Positions 12,480-22,852 of a stretch of 64,000 nt of DNA are shown in pieces (within the stretch, counting starts at the first letter, position 1; each line of letters starts with the position of its first letter). The DNA is from Amyelois transitella (Eukaryota; Arthropoda; Insecta; Lepidoptera; Pyralidae). The translations under genes and the position numbers were made by a program. Under the pieces are notes generated by a model. It was not told the DNA's origin. It saw nothing but the letters and a program-made list of their open reading frames with translations, and did not search any database. The stretch spans positions 4,918,001 to 4,982,000 of the forward strand of contig NC_083517.1 in NCBI RefSeq assembly GCF_032362555.1. The letters run 5' to 3'.

Positions 12480-13269
12480 GAGCGCACCGAACCAGCTAAT
12501 GGATATTCTTTACAGATATGTACATCTACGGATGAATATTAAGAGTCGAAAGTTCGATATACGAGGCATGTTACCGGTTTGTTTACAAATATGAAGTGGA
12601 CGCACAGCGTTAATAATACAACGTATAGTCAAATTGGACCTAGTGACGAAATCGCAGCCGAGAAGTAGTTTCTCTTCCTATACAGATTATTAAAATCAAT
12701 CAAGGGAAAGGTTTTTCCTATATATTTTTCTTTAGACGTTGCAAAATTATTAATGTCAATTTCATTGATTGTGACAGTTGGCTCTATCTGCCCCGTTAAA
12801 GAAAAAGACGTGATATGTGTGTTTTTATGTGTATGTAGAGATTCAGATTGACCTCAAACTTTCGTGGTGCTAATAATAACAATGGCATTTTCGTTCGTAT
12901 TTTTAGGTACCTACTGACGAATTTTAAAACCAAATGTCACTTTGGCCTACACTTACGATACAAAGGTCGCCTGAACTTAGAAGTTTTCCCTGAAATTACC
13001 AAGAAATAATTCGGAGAGGCGATCAAGATTGAGGCGGAAATAAGTAAATGATTAAAATGAATTTTTAATTAATTTAATTTTTTCCTATATTTTTTGTATG
13101 AGCATGGTTAACATCTTTTCGTGAATCTCAGCATAAATCTATGCACTGGGTAGAATAGGTTCAAACTACCAGCAGTCATGTACCGATTACTCTTTTAAGA
13201 TATATAGTTTGAATGCTAACTGATTACAATAAAAGCAACTAGTTGCTTTAATGTGATACTAAATTATTA
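12480..13269. other. Non-coding stretch
   Basis: No gene seen. 12790-12830 (ctgccccgttaaagaaaaag then acgtgatatgtgtg) is a probable short remnant of the retroposon tail. Confidence 0.4.
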
Positions 13270-13375
13270 TTCATTAAGCCAAATAGCTGAACGTGGCCAT
13301 TCAGTCTTTTCAAGACTGTTGGTTCTGTCTACCCCGCAAGGGATATAGACGTGACCATATGTATGTATGTATGTT
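13270..13375 (+). mobile_element. RTE-tailed retroposon, 3' half only
   Basis: Starts at 'tcattaagccaaatagctga', continues through 'gttctgtctaccccgcaagg' and ends 'gaccatatgtatgtatgtat'. The 5' half is missing (5' truncation). Confidence 0.85.
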
Positions 13376-13935
13376 GTACTGTAATTACGGTTACTTATAC
13401 GAGTAAGTAACCGTGATAAATACGGGTAAGATTCCCCAGCAAAGTTTCAGTTTCTTTTTCAGACCGGAGTCGCTTTTTGAAAAAACTTGATTTTACAGGA
13501 CGATAGGAAACTGGGGAACACACCAGGGGGAAGATAGCCATAAGCTATAATAAATAAAATAAAAAAATAAAAATCATTTATTTCAGGTGTAAAAACCTAT
13601 ATACGAGTATAATAATAAAATAAACTATGTTGAAGTTTTTCATCAGATATTAAGAACACGACTGGTCTTGTTCCGGCGTGGCGGTGTTGCGACATTTCCG
13701 ACACTCAAAGACGCAAATTGGAACTGTATTTATTGAATTTTGCTCAATATCGATGTATCTAACTATTTACACAAAAGATTACCGTTTATCTGCAAAATCT
13801 ACGTCAATTGAAACTTATTGCCATCATAAGGAAAATTAAGCTAACGCGGCTATTGAACTTTATCATTATTAGCTCTCTCTACCTTGTAAGGGATAAGGAT
13901 ATGATTCGTATATGTATCTTTAAGGTTAAGTTCTA

Positions 13936-16900
13936 CATACATACATACATAAAATCACGCCTCTTTCCCGGAGGGGTAGGCAGAGACTACCTCTTTCCAC
14001 TTGCCACGATCTCTGCATACTTCTTTCGCTTCGTCCACATTCATAACTCTCTTCATACAAGCTCGGCGGTTTCGGGTACTTTTGACCTGACCCTTTACCA
14101 GGACGTCCTTAATTTGATCAAGATACGTTCGTCTAGGTCTTCCCACTCCGACCTTTCCCTCCACACTCTCCTTGTATATCTGCTTAGTCAACCTGCTTTC
14201 ATTCATCCTCTCCACATGACCGAACCATCTTAACATACCCTTTTCTATTCCTGTAACTACATCTTCTTTCACATCACAACATTCCCTTATCACGCTGTTC
14301 CTTATCCTGTCACTCAATTTCACACCCATCATACTCCTTAACGCTCTCATTTCCACTGCATTTATTCTGCTTTCATGCTTCTTTTGCCATACCCAACTTT
14401 CACTCCCATACATTAATGTCGGGACCAACACGCCCCTGTGCACAGCCAGTCGAGCCTTTTTGGATAGTTTCTGACTGCTCATAAAGGCATGCAAAGCTCC
14501 ATTCACCATGTTCCCCGCGTTCACTCTCCTTTCAATATCACTATCATACTTGCCATCTGATGTAAACTTTGATCCTAGATATACAAACTCTTTCACTTGC
14601 TCCACTTTTTCTCCTCCAATCAAAATATTACATGCTGTCATTTCTTTCTCCATTTCAAAAACCAGTGTTTTAGTTTTACTTACGTTCACTTTCATTCCTT
14701 TCTCTTTTAAAGCTTCATGCATACAGTTTACCATCTCCTGTAACTCCTCCGCTGATGACGCCAGTATAACCTGATCGTCGGCATAGAGCAGACATTTGAC
14801 GAGTAACTCATTCATCCTTAATCCACTTTTAGACTCTTTCAAATCTGTCAAACAGCTATCCATAAATAGGTTGAACAGCCACGGTGACGCAACACATCCT
14901 TGCCTAACGCCTTTCTCAATCTTAAACCACTCAGTGTGCGCTCCGTTTATCCTGACACAAGCACTCGAATCCTCATATAAGGATTTCAGTGCTCGTATTA
15001 AGAGACTGCTCACCCCATGCATAGAAAGTGCTGACCACAATTCATTCCTCTCAACTCTGTCATAGGCCTTTTCCAGATCTACGAATGTGCAATAGACTTT
15101 TTGACTCTTGGCCAAAAACTTTTCGGCTATGCACCGCAAGGAGAAGACCTGATCAGTACATCCCATTCCCTTTCGAAATCCCGCTTGAGCATCCCATATT
15201 TTGTCATCAGTTTCATTCCTGACTCTATTAATCAATACCTTAGCATACAATTTGCCGACGACGCTAAGCAGGCTTATACCACGATAATTTTTGCAGTCCA
15301 GCTGTGACCCTTTTCCTTTGTAAAGTGGCACGATAACAGCCTTACACCAATCTTTTGGTACTCGGCCGCTTCTCCAACACAAATTGAAAAGGCAGTACAA
15401 CTGACTAGCTACTACGCCTTTTCCTGCTTTAAGCATCTCGACCGACACTCTATCACACCCAGCAGCCTTTCCCGCTTTCATACTCTTAAGTGCTTCCACA
15501 ATTTCGAACATTTCAATTTCGCCTTCCATCTCATTCTCTTTTTCTTCGCTATAGCAGAAATCTTTCTTATTTCCTTCCTTTTTTTCAAATAAACTTTCAA
15601 AATAGTCCTTCCATATCTTTAGTACACATTCTTCTCCTTTCACAACGCTACCATCCTGGCATCTGATCCTAGTCAGCTCTCTGGTTATAGTATTTCCTCG
15701 GGCTGACCTTACGGATTTCCAGAATACTTTCAGATTTGACTGAAAGTCTTCTGATAGCCTTTTATCAAAATCCTCTTTATACTCTTCTTTCTTTCTAATC
15801 ACAGCTTTCTTAACCAAATCTTTCATTTTCTTATATTCCTTACGTGCTTCATTCACATCTTCATCTATAACCTCTTGCATTCTTAAGTTAGCTTTTGCTG
15901 CTAACAAATCCAGCCATGCTTTCTTCTTTAATCGCACAAGTTCTTGCACATCTTTACTCATCCACGCATTTTTGTGATTTTTTCCTTTCCTTCTTCTACT
16001 TACACCACACACTTCAACAGCTACTTTCACAATTCTTTCTTTAAATTCCTTCCATCCATCTTCAATATCGCTCATTTCCTCTAAATCTTCAAATTCATCC
16101 TTCAGTCTATTAATATACTTCTTACCTACATCCATATCTTGCAAATTTTCTACTTTTACTCTTTCCAAAGCGCTGGTTTGCTCCCTTACCCTGTGCCGCC
16201 AGCGATTGAAGATACCCCTTATCCGGGATATCACCAGTAAATGGTCCGAGTCAATGCCAGCACCGCGATATGCACGGGTATCCAGCACTTTGTTCTTCAA
16301 TCTTTCATCTACAATCACAAAGTCTATCATACTTTTTAAAATACCTTCCACTCTTGTGTAGGTGTGGATCTCTTTATGTTGAAACATTGAGTTCGACACA
16401 AAAAGATCCCACTCTAGACAAATTTCTAATACACTTCTTCCATTATCATTCACCTTTTCGTCACCAAACGCACCAAGCACCTTTTCATATCTATCACGCT
16501 TTACACCCACCCATCCATTAAAATCACCTAACATAATAATCTTCTCATTTGGCTTGGTAACTTTCAATACTTCTCTTACACTATTCCAGAACTCCTCGTT
16601 TTCGCTTTTTGCTGATGTTGTACCCCTCGAACCCACATCCCAAGGTGCATAAACACCTAGAACGAAGATCCGAGTGATTCCAACTTTCAGCCTAATCCAT
16701 AGAAGACGAGGGCTGACACACTCATACTCATTCACGCACTCAGCCATTCGTGCAGAAAGAATTAGACCGACCCCTTGACAGCCTCGGCTGGTACTGGAAA
16801 TTCCAGACCAATACGCCGTGTAAGGGCCGTGCTGCGTCGCGTCGCATCCTTTCCGCTTCGTTTCATTCACGCACAACACATCCAAACGTCTTTCATCCAT

Positions 16901-17357
16901 CATCTGGCATACTTCCTCAATCTTATCCTTCATTCCTCCTCTTACATTCATCGTCGCAAAGCGGCTTTCAGCAGACCGCATACCGCTCCCGCCGGGAACG
17001 AGACGTGATGGGGTGCGGACACCATCGCCGCCATCTAGGTGCTCTTTCAAAAAATTTGCATCCATGCGATTCCCACGAGACGCTAGGGAAAAATTTTGTC
17101 CGCCCCAGCAGAGCCCCGCATGCCAGGGTAATGCTAGCCATTACCTGGGGGTCGCCCAACCCCATGGCGGAAGTGGCACGCTCGAGACTAGGCTCGCCCC
17201 TAGCCATGCATCCATCGGCGCGGCAGACCTTAGATTGGCAGGGATTTACATTAAAGAGGAATCCCAAGTCTATCCCTTAGTCGGCTCTTACGACATCCGT
17301 GGGAAAGAGATGGAGTGGTCCTATTCTTTTGTAATGGTGCCGGGAACCACACGGCCA
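13936..17357 (-). mobile_element. Apparently full-length RTE-type LINE
   Basis: On the minus strand the element begins near 17357 with ccgtgtggttcccggcacc, has a ~290-base leader, one long ORF (17065-13955), and ends in an (ATGT)n tail at 13937-13951. The short tandem-repeat tail, very short 3' UTR and single endonuclease-RT ORF fit the RTE group. No target-site duplication could be defined, because both sides are themselves repeat-rich. The first ~95 bases and last ~35-50 bases are shared with the abundant short retroposon in this window. The intact ORF suggests a young copy. Confidence 0.88.
13955..17065 (-). CDS. RTE-type LINE ORF: endonuclease plus reverse transcriptase
   Basis: This 1036-residue open frame encodes the LINE replication protein, which nicks target DNA and copies the element RNA. 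The N-terminal third is an apurinic-type (EEP) endonuclease: MNVRGGMKDKIEE, CVNETKRKG, then LGDFNGWVG near residue 180 and SDHLLV near 276. The RT follows: KNYRGISLLSVVGKLYAKVL, CTFVDLEKAYDRV, GVRQGCVASPWLFNLFMD and the catalytic CLLYADDQVILASS near residue 762. The C-terminus has the RWFGHVERM and GVGRPRRTYLDQIKD motifs common in this group, with no zinc finger. No stop or frameshift was found and all catalytic motifs are present, so it may be active. Translation could start at the first Met (17065) or further in, just before NVRGG. Assigning it to RTE rather than a neighbouring clade (Proto2) is by motif style, not phylogeny. Confidence 0.92.
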   Translation of the reverse strand: MDANFLKEHLDGGDGVRTPSRLVPGGSGMRSAESRFATMNVRGGMKDKIEEVCQMMDERRLDVLCVNETKRKGCDATQHGPYTAYWSGISSTSRGCQGVGLILSARMAECVNEYECVSPRLLWIRLKVGITRIFVLGVYAPWDVGSRGTTSAKSENEEFWNSVREVLKVTKPNEKIIMLGDFNGWVGVKRDRYEKVLGAFGDEKVNDNGRSVLEICLEWDLFVSNSMFQHKEIHTYTRVEGILKSMIDFVIVDERLKNKVLDTRAYRGAGIDSDHLLVISRIRGIFNRWRHRVREQTSALERVKVENLQDMDVGKKYINRLKDEFEDLEEMSDIEDGWKEFKERIVKVAVEVCGVSRRRKGKNHKNAWMSKDVQELVRLKKKAWLDLLAAKANLRMQEVIDEDVNEARKEYKKMKDLVKKAVIRKKEEYKEDFDKRLSEDFQSNLKVFWKSVRSARGNTITRELTRIRCQDGSVVKGEECVLKIWKDYFESLFEKKEGNKKDFCYSEEKENEMEGEIEMFEIVEALKSMKAGKAAGCDRVSVEMLKAGKGVVASQLYCLFNLCWRSGRVPKDWCKAVIVPLYKGKGSQLDCKNYRGISLLSVVGKLYAKVLINRVRNETDDKIWDAQAGFRKGMGCTDQVFSLRCIAEKFLAKSQKVYCTFVDLEKAYDRVERNELWSALSMHGVSSLLIRALKSLYEDSSACVRINGAHTEWFKIEKGVRQGCVASPWLFNLFMDSCLTDLKESKSGLRMNELLVKCLLYADDQVILASSAEELQEMVNCMHEALKEKGMKVNVSKTKTLVFEMEKEMTACNILIGGEKVEQVKEFVYLGSKFTSDGKYDSDIERRVNAGNMVNGALHAFMSSQKLSKKARLAVHRGVLVPTLMYGSESWVWQKKHESRINAVEMRALRSMMGVKLSDRIRNSVIRECCDVKEDVVTGIEKGMLRWFGHVERMNESRLTKQIYKESVEGKVGVGRPRRTYLDQIKDVLVKGQVKSTRNRRACMKRVMNVDEAKEVCRDRGKWKEVVSAYPSGKEA

Positions 17358-17379
17358 AGTTAAGTTCTCCTGTAAAGAA

Positions 17380-17530
17380 TGCAGAGGGCAGGCGGAAGTC
17401 TCATCGGCTAAAAACTCGACTAACCCAATCCAGGATCTTGGTCAAAGGGCACATCGTGGGTTCCTCTCTTTGAGGTGAAGATGTAAGTAATGCCAGGATG
17501 AGGAAGAAAAATGTATATGTATGTATAAGA
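17380..17530 (+). repeat. Retroelement 3' fragment with (ATGT)n-like end
   Basis: Contains gcggaagtctcatcggctaa, 'aacccaatccaggatcttgg' and 'gccaggatgaggaagaaaaa' then tgtatatgtatgta. The same blocks in the same order occur at 18652-18850 and, more diverged, at 51060-51250, so this is a dispersed repeat that ends in the same kind of tail. Confidence 0.6.
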
Positions 17531-17924
17531 AATACGTACACCTACACAAGGCACGTCGTATGCTTTGATGTAAAATGCCATAAATATCAACCTTCAGTGA
17601 CAGGGCTCAACTAAGGTCGCCTATAAGGATATATCAAGGAAATATGCGGTAAATTAAGGATGATACCCCGCCTAAGTTCTAAAATTAAATAAGCTTATCC
17701 TGAATTTGACTACGTCTGAAAATGGATTCTTACTAAAAAAAAACATTTTTATACTCAAATGAAATCGGATTTTTCCAAACTCTTAATAAAATCTGGAGCT
17801 TGTAATATTTCAAGTTATGTAAGTATTTTTTTTACATATCCTTCTTATATTCCTTACGGAATAGACAAAAACAAAAGTTCCGTTTCTGTTAGTACCGAAA
17901 CCTCTAAATAATAATATAGATAAA

Positions 17925-18500
17925 GGCGTCGGGACGTGACGACCCCATCGCCCCCTGGGTCACCTCCCCAGTGCAATCAGTCTCCGCAGGGCAGCAGAAA
18001 CCGATGAGGGACAGAACTCCTACCTCTGCCTTGCCTTAACCGGCCGGTCAGAGTGGAGTCGCGAGAGCTATACGCTCGAAGGGTGGAAGTGTAAAATGTC
18101 ATAACGCCGGGGGTGCCTGACTGAGTCACCACGATTTCACGCCCCGCAGTCTCACCTCTCGACATCCTTAGCCACCCACACCGATGTAGCCCCTTTGTTG
18201 CTAATCATGGTGACTGATTTGAGGGGCCCATTTAGTGAGTGGCGAGTCACCACCTGCCACATAATAGTCACGTATTCATGATTATGGCAGGTGCCCGAAC
18301 TTCTCCAGCAATAGCCCAATTAAAATCCATCCAAACGTTAACTCTATAACCCATTATTCTTTTCCTTATTTTGTAATAGCTCCACTCCTGCCAAGAGCTG
18401 TTCTTGGGTAATCGTCTATTGATATGCCCGGAAACGGATTTTGGCAGAAGAACAACATCACATCAACTTCTCCAAAGGGCCTCTACGTTTTGGATTTATA
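17925..18500. repeat. GC-rich block, probable old retroelement fragment
   Basis: This ~550-bp block is far richer in GC than its surroundings and has no long open frame. It contains a local inverted pair, 'cacctgccacataatagt' with 'gattatggcaggtg' (18250-18293). The style resembles non-coding LINE sequence, but I cannot assign it. Confidence 0.3.
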
Positions 18501-18651
18501 TCCCCACGTAAGCCCTTAAAAAATCCGGGGAGTATAGACCCGTAAAATCCAAGATATAGAAAATATACTCGTAGAGAAATACAACGAATCATGATTTAAA
18601 TTTACCAATACATGACAGTGGTTACACAACATTCATTTCAATACTAACCGA

Positions 18652-18850
18652 CGACGACTTACGGTGAGGGAAAACATCGTGAGGAAACGTATAGATTCAG
18701 GCAACTGGATGTGTAACCGTGTAAAGGTTGCGGAGGTCAGACGGCAGTCGCTTCGTGTAAAAACACCAATCACCCAATTAAGGATCCATGGTCTTCCGGC
18801 TACTCGCCAGAGTGGTGAAGATGCAATCGAAACAAATGCCAGGAAGAAGA
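18652..18850 (+). repeat. Second copy of the 17380-type repeat, with longer 5' part
   Basis: Begins 'acgacttacggtgagggaaa', a phrase common in moth repeats, then gacggcagtcgcttcgtgta and 'gtggtgaagatgcaatcg', ending near 'gccaggaagaagaag'. Confidence 0.6.
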
Positions 18851-18939
18851 AGTACTTACACAACAATAGCTATTTCCAAAACTTTCAGTCCAGTGGGGCC
18901 TTTCGAATAGCATGGCATTTGTTTGACTTCCACTTTTAA

Positions 18940-19085
18940 TCACGTCTATATCCCTTGCGGGGTAGACAGAGCCAAGTCTTGAAAGACTGATAGGCCACGT
19001 TCAGCTATTTGGCTTTAAGATAGAATTGAGATTCAAATAGTGACAGGTTGCTAGCCCATCACCTAAAAGAAAAATCCCAAGCAGT
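18940..19085 (-). mobile_element. RTE-tailed retroposon, 5' part missing
   Basis: Minus-strand copy: 'cacgtctatatcccttgcgg' tail, 'ggccacgttcagctatttgg' and 'gtgacaggttgctagcccat' body, fading out after the 'aatcccaag' block. Confidence 0.85.
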
Positions 19086-19099
19086 AAGCCAACCCCTTT

Positions 19100-20730
19100 G
19101 ACCTCCAATAATTAATTATTACTTATAGCTTTTAGAATTACATCAAAATCGGGTAATATTGGTGGTAATATTAAGGTTATGAATTTCACTACTGATAATT
19201 CGCTAAAATTTCTTATTTTTTTAATGGCATTTTTAAAGAAGATAGGGTTAGAGATTTAAAATAACGATTCGACTATTTTACGAAATTTACTTTCAAAAAA
19301 CATTGCCTAATTTTAAACTTTAGTTAAAAAGGTAAGTCTGATGTTCATACTCTCTACCATGGCCACCCCGATCCCAACTAATACTATCTATAAATTTGAA
19401 AATAAGTTTGTTTGTTTCCTCTTCACAAATTGTAACGGGAGTGATGATTCGGCTCGTCCACCACCAAAGGGAAGATCTTCCGCCAGGTGTTATGCCTGGG
19501 GAACCGCGGCTCCGACGATGTTGAGTCGGAGGTTGTATATATGCTCCAATCCGTAAAATCTTTGCTTCCGCGATTTAGGTTTTTTGCTGTTTTTGATTGA
19601 TAGCGTCGCGTGGTTTTATTTATTTTTGTGACTTGTGGCGTTTAGATGTCGCCACATAAATAATCCACAGAACCTATCATCACATGAAACAATCCCTATA
19701 GAGTGAAGTTCAGAAAAGCCGGTAGGTTACTTTTCACGCGGTTGGAGACTCGGGTGCAAACGCGAGCAAAAACTAGTATCGGTATTTTTTCTTAGATATG
19801 TTGCAAAGGTAGTTACAGTTATGTAGGTAATTATAATGTTATGACTTTATCATAAAATAATATCTACTCGCTTGTTTACCCCCTCATATTTACATGTTCC
19901 CAGTTGCTCACACGGCCATTGTTTAGAGTCTGAGGTCCATTTACTGTTTCTTTACAGGACGATGGTAGTAAAGATATTAGTGTTTGTCATCACAAATGAA
20001 CTTGTAACGCCAAGAATATGCCGCGGAATGATTGTTCCACGCCACGCAGATTCGATTTGCCTTAATTTGATTCCCCGGAATTGGATCAAAATCAGCTACG
20101 CTCCCGGATACTCTAACTCTCGATTAAAGCTTTTATCGGAGGACTGATTAAGTGTCGAGGTCGCGATGGATTTATTGTAAAAGTTGGCCGTTCACTGAGG
20201 TTAGTGATTCAAGCCCGCACACTTTAGTCGAATAATTGTCTACGTGATCGGAATGGAAGCTTCCTGCCGGCTTTAATAAGATCAGATAAAGAGCTCACGC
20301 TGGGCCAGGTGAGCGCAGACTCCGACCAATTCAATGAATCCACTCTTACAAATGTTTCAACTATTCATAATGATGAACCTATTTCGTTAATCTTAATTGT
20401 TTCCTTCTTCAGAATAAGCTCATTTGTGTTGATATAGTTGTACAAGTACATAAAGCAAATTTGAAATTAGTAGATAGCAACTACATTCTTACGACGGCCG
20501 ACCGTAAAAGCTTCCCATGAGAGGGAGAGATAAATCGAAAGTACTACGCTAATAATGAGAATGTTTTAATTACTTATATACTTATTATATACAGCTGGTT
20601 GTAACTAAAGAAAATTTAATATTAATCATTGGAAAAAGTCTTCAGGTTACAATGCAGTAAAATGTAAATATTGTCACACTTGTAAAAACTATGGAAAATT
20701 AAGATAACTGCCTACTCTACGCAGAAGTAC
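19100..20730. other. Non-coding stretch, no gene recognised
   Basis: Short open frames (19341-19556, 19872-20147) have no recognisable domain. 19440-19560 is a locally GC-rich patch of unknown nature. Confidence 0.4.
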
Positions 20731-20734
20731 GACC

Positions 20735-20812
20735 CCTTCGCTGGGCTACGAGAAACTACGAAGAATGCTACGAATTGCTACGAGTACTTACGATTATCGA
20801 GGGTTACGATAT
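20735..20812 (+). repeat. CTACGA-rich dispersed repeat
   Basis: Repeated ctacga/tacga units; shares a 19-base identical run with the minus strand of 3493-3545. Confidence 0.4.
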
Positions 20813-20885
20813 CTATCACTGAATTATAATGCTAAAATTTATATTTTAATGTTAATTTTTTATTAAATCATATCCATATAATACT

Positions 20886-20965
20886 ACTAGCTTTTGCGCG
20901 GGACTTCGCTCCCATGGGTATATACATATTACTTGGTCTAGCTTAAAAGTTAGGATAGCTTTTAT
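20886..20965 (-). repeat. Helitron-like terminal fragment
   Basis: 'ctagcttttgcgcgggactt' followed by cgctccc is the mirror of the hairpin-CTAG 3' end typical of lepidopteran Helitrons (compare 36089 and 57603). The rest of the element was not recognised. Confidence 0.35.
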
Positions 20966-21734
20966 CCTAATTATTTAGACTCAGCAACGCGTGGCTAAGA
21001 TATGAACATACTACTTAAAAATTTTCCACAACTAACTATTTCAACTTAGTTGTTTTGTTAGTAATTTTAATTTCTACATAAAATACATATATTGTTTTCT
21101 TGTATATACGGCGTATAAAAACGTCATCATTCAATATAGCGAGTCGGTACTTAGCCGCTAGCCAGTACTCTTATAATTTCTAAAACGCTACTGGCCGATT
21201 TGTTTAAAGGTCAGTAGGAATGCTTATCGTCACATTTATAGTCGTTTCTTTTCCTTCATCGCGCATAAGTATCAATAGGTCTTAAATAAATAATCAGAAG
21301 CAGGGGTAGAAGGGCCTAAGTACGGGACATTAACAAGGGTCTGGTCCAATTTTCATCCTGTCCACGTTGATATATCGAGGGCCGATGCGAAGCCCGCCGC
21401 GCTCGGACGACACAACTCATTTACTTTTTCACTAGACATTTAATACTCCTGTGCTGTGTGGTTCCTGGCACTTTAGTTCACGGGGAACTCAGACTATATG
21501 CTTAACTATACTATGGCTTTACCTTATTATAGGTAATTACTTTCTTATTTTATTTCCTTCTCACACTGTCTGCGTAATCATTAATTAAGTCAATAATTTT
21601 TAAATGTTTATGTTGAAATAACCATAAATTAATCAAAAAATCACCGTACAGAAATAAATTGAAATGGGATTAACAGATTCACCGAAAATCTACAGCTTTT
21701 ATAAACGCTGACAAGCATAATTCTTATTGTCCGT

Positions 21735-21753
21735 ATCTCTCTCTCTCTCTCTC
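21735..21753. repeat. (CT)n microsatellite
   Basis: About nine TC/CT units just upstream of a retroposon copy. Confidence 0.85.
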
Positions 21754-21821
21754 AATCAGAGAAGTAGTACGGAGGAGAGACTTAATAATAAATGGATAAC
21801 CGAAAAGATAGAGGGAGAATG

Positions 21822-22087
21822 GTGCCGTGTGGTTCCCGGCACCAATACAAAAAAGAATAGGACCACTCCATCTCTTTCCCGTGGATGTCGTAAAAGGCGA
21901 CTTAGGGATTGGCTTACAAACTTGGGATTCCTTTTTAGGCGATGGGCCAGCAACCTGTCACTACCTATTTGTATCTCAATTCTATCATTAAGCCAAATAG
22001 CTGAACGTGGCCATTCAGTCTTTTCAAGACTGTTGGCTCTGTCTACACCGCAAGGGATATAGACGTGACCATATGTATGTATGTATA
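21822..22087 (+). mobile_element. RTE-tailed retroposon, full length
   Basis: Near-consensus copy: head 'gccgtgtggttcccggcacc', 'ccactccatctctttcccgt', body 'ggcgatgggccagcaacctg' and 'taagccaaatagctgaacgt', tail ctgtctacaccgcaagggat and (ATGT)n. The head matches the 5' end, and the tail the 3' end, of the RTE LINE at 13936-17357. No protein is encoded. Confidence 0.93.
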
Positions 22088-22852
22088 GAGGGAGAAGGAA
22101 AACACGACATGCCTTGCCAACCTAACTGCTTTGTAACCTTTGTTCTTGCGTTGTTATGTTTCTAAGAGGTTGCCAGACGTTCGGATAAAGCTGGAATATT
22201 TATATGCAGAATAGAATAGAATACAGTTATTTTCGAAATTGGATACAAGGTATCACTTATTGACGTCACATCACTTAAATCTAATTATAACGACTACCGC
22301 TTCCATAGCGCATGAGTTGAAGAAGCGGCGGAACAAACTACACTGCAACTTTATGACCGGACGTCAGTTTACAAATATAGATTTCTTAAACTTAAATTGT
22401 GGACGAATGCACATTGTCTACATTAAAAAACATGAATGAATGTAAAACTACTAATTATTTAAATACGAATATTTCGTCAAATAAATAAAGATGAAATAAG
22501 ATAAAATGTACGCACTGTACCAATTATGTCAACACTATGTCAAAATGCACGACGCGTCTCTAGAATTTGTATCCATGGCTGCAAAAGTAGGTAAATCGAA
22601 AAGAAAAATTTGGTTTTAGTCTCTGACATTAGTTATTATTTGTGGTGTTAGTCTACGGATTTTGTTGTTTTCTCACAATTTTCTTATATCAGTTGTTTTG
22701 TTTTGAATTTTGTTTCACGTTTGTATTGTCCCAGCAAAATATTTTTCTTGTATTTTGAGATTCGCTCGCATTATTGTGATTTGTATAGCTTATAAATTTT
22801 CTACCCTGATATGATAAAACAATGAATAAATAAATTTTAGTTACCTACAAGT

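Noticed and set aside
14508-15307. Plus-strand open frames across the RTE region
   Set aside because: They mirror the intact minus-strand LINE ORF, which has all expected motifs; shadows.
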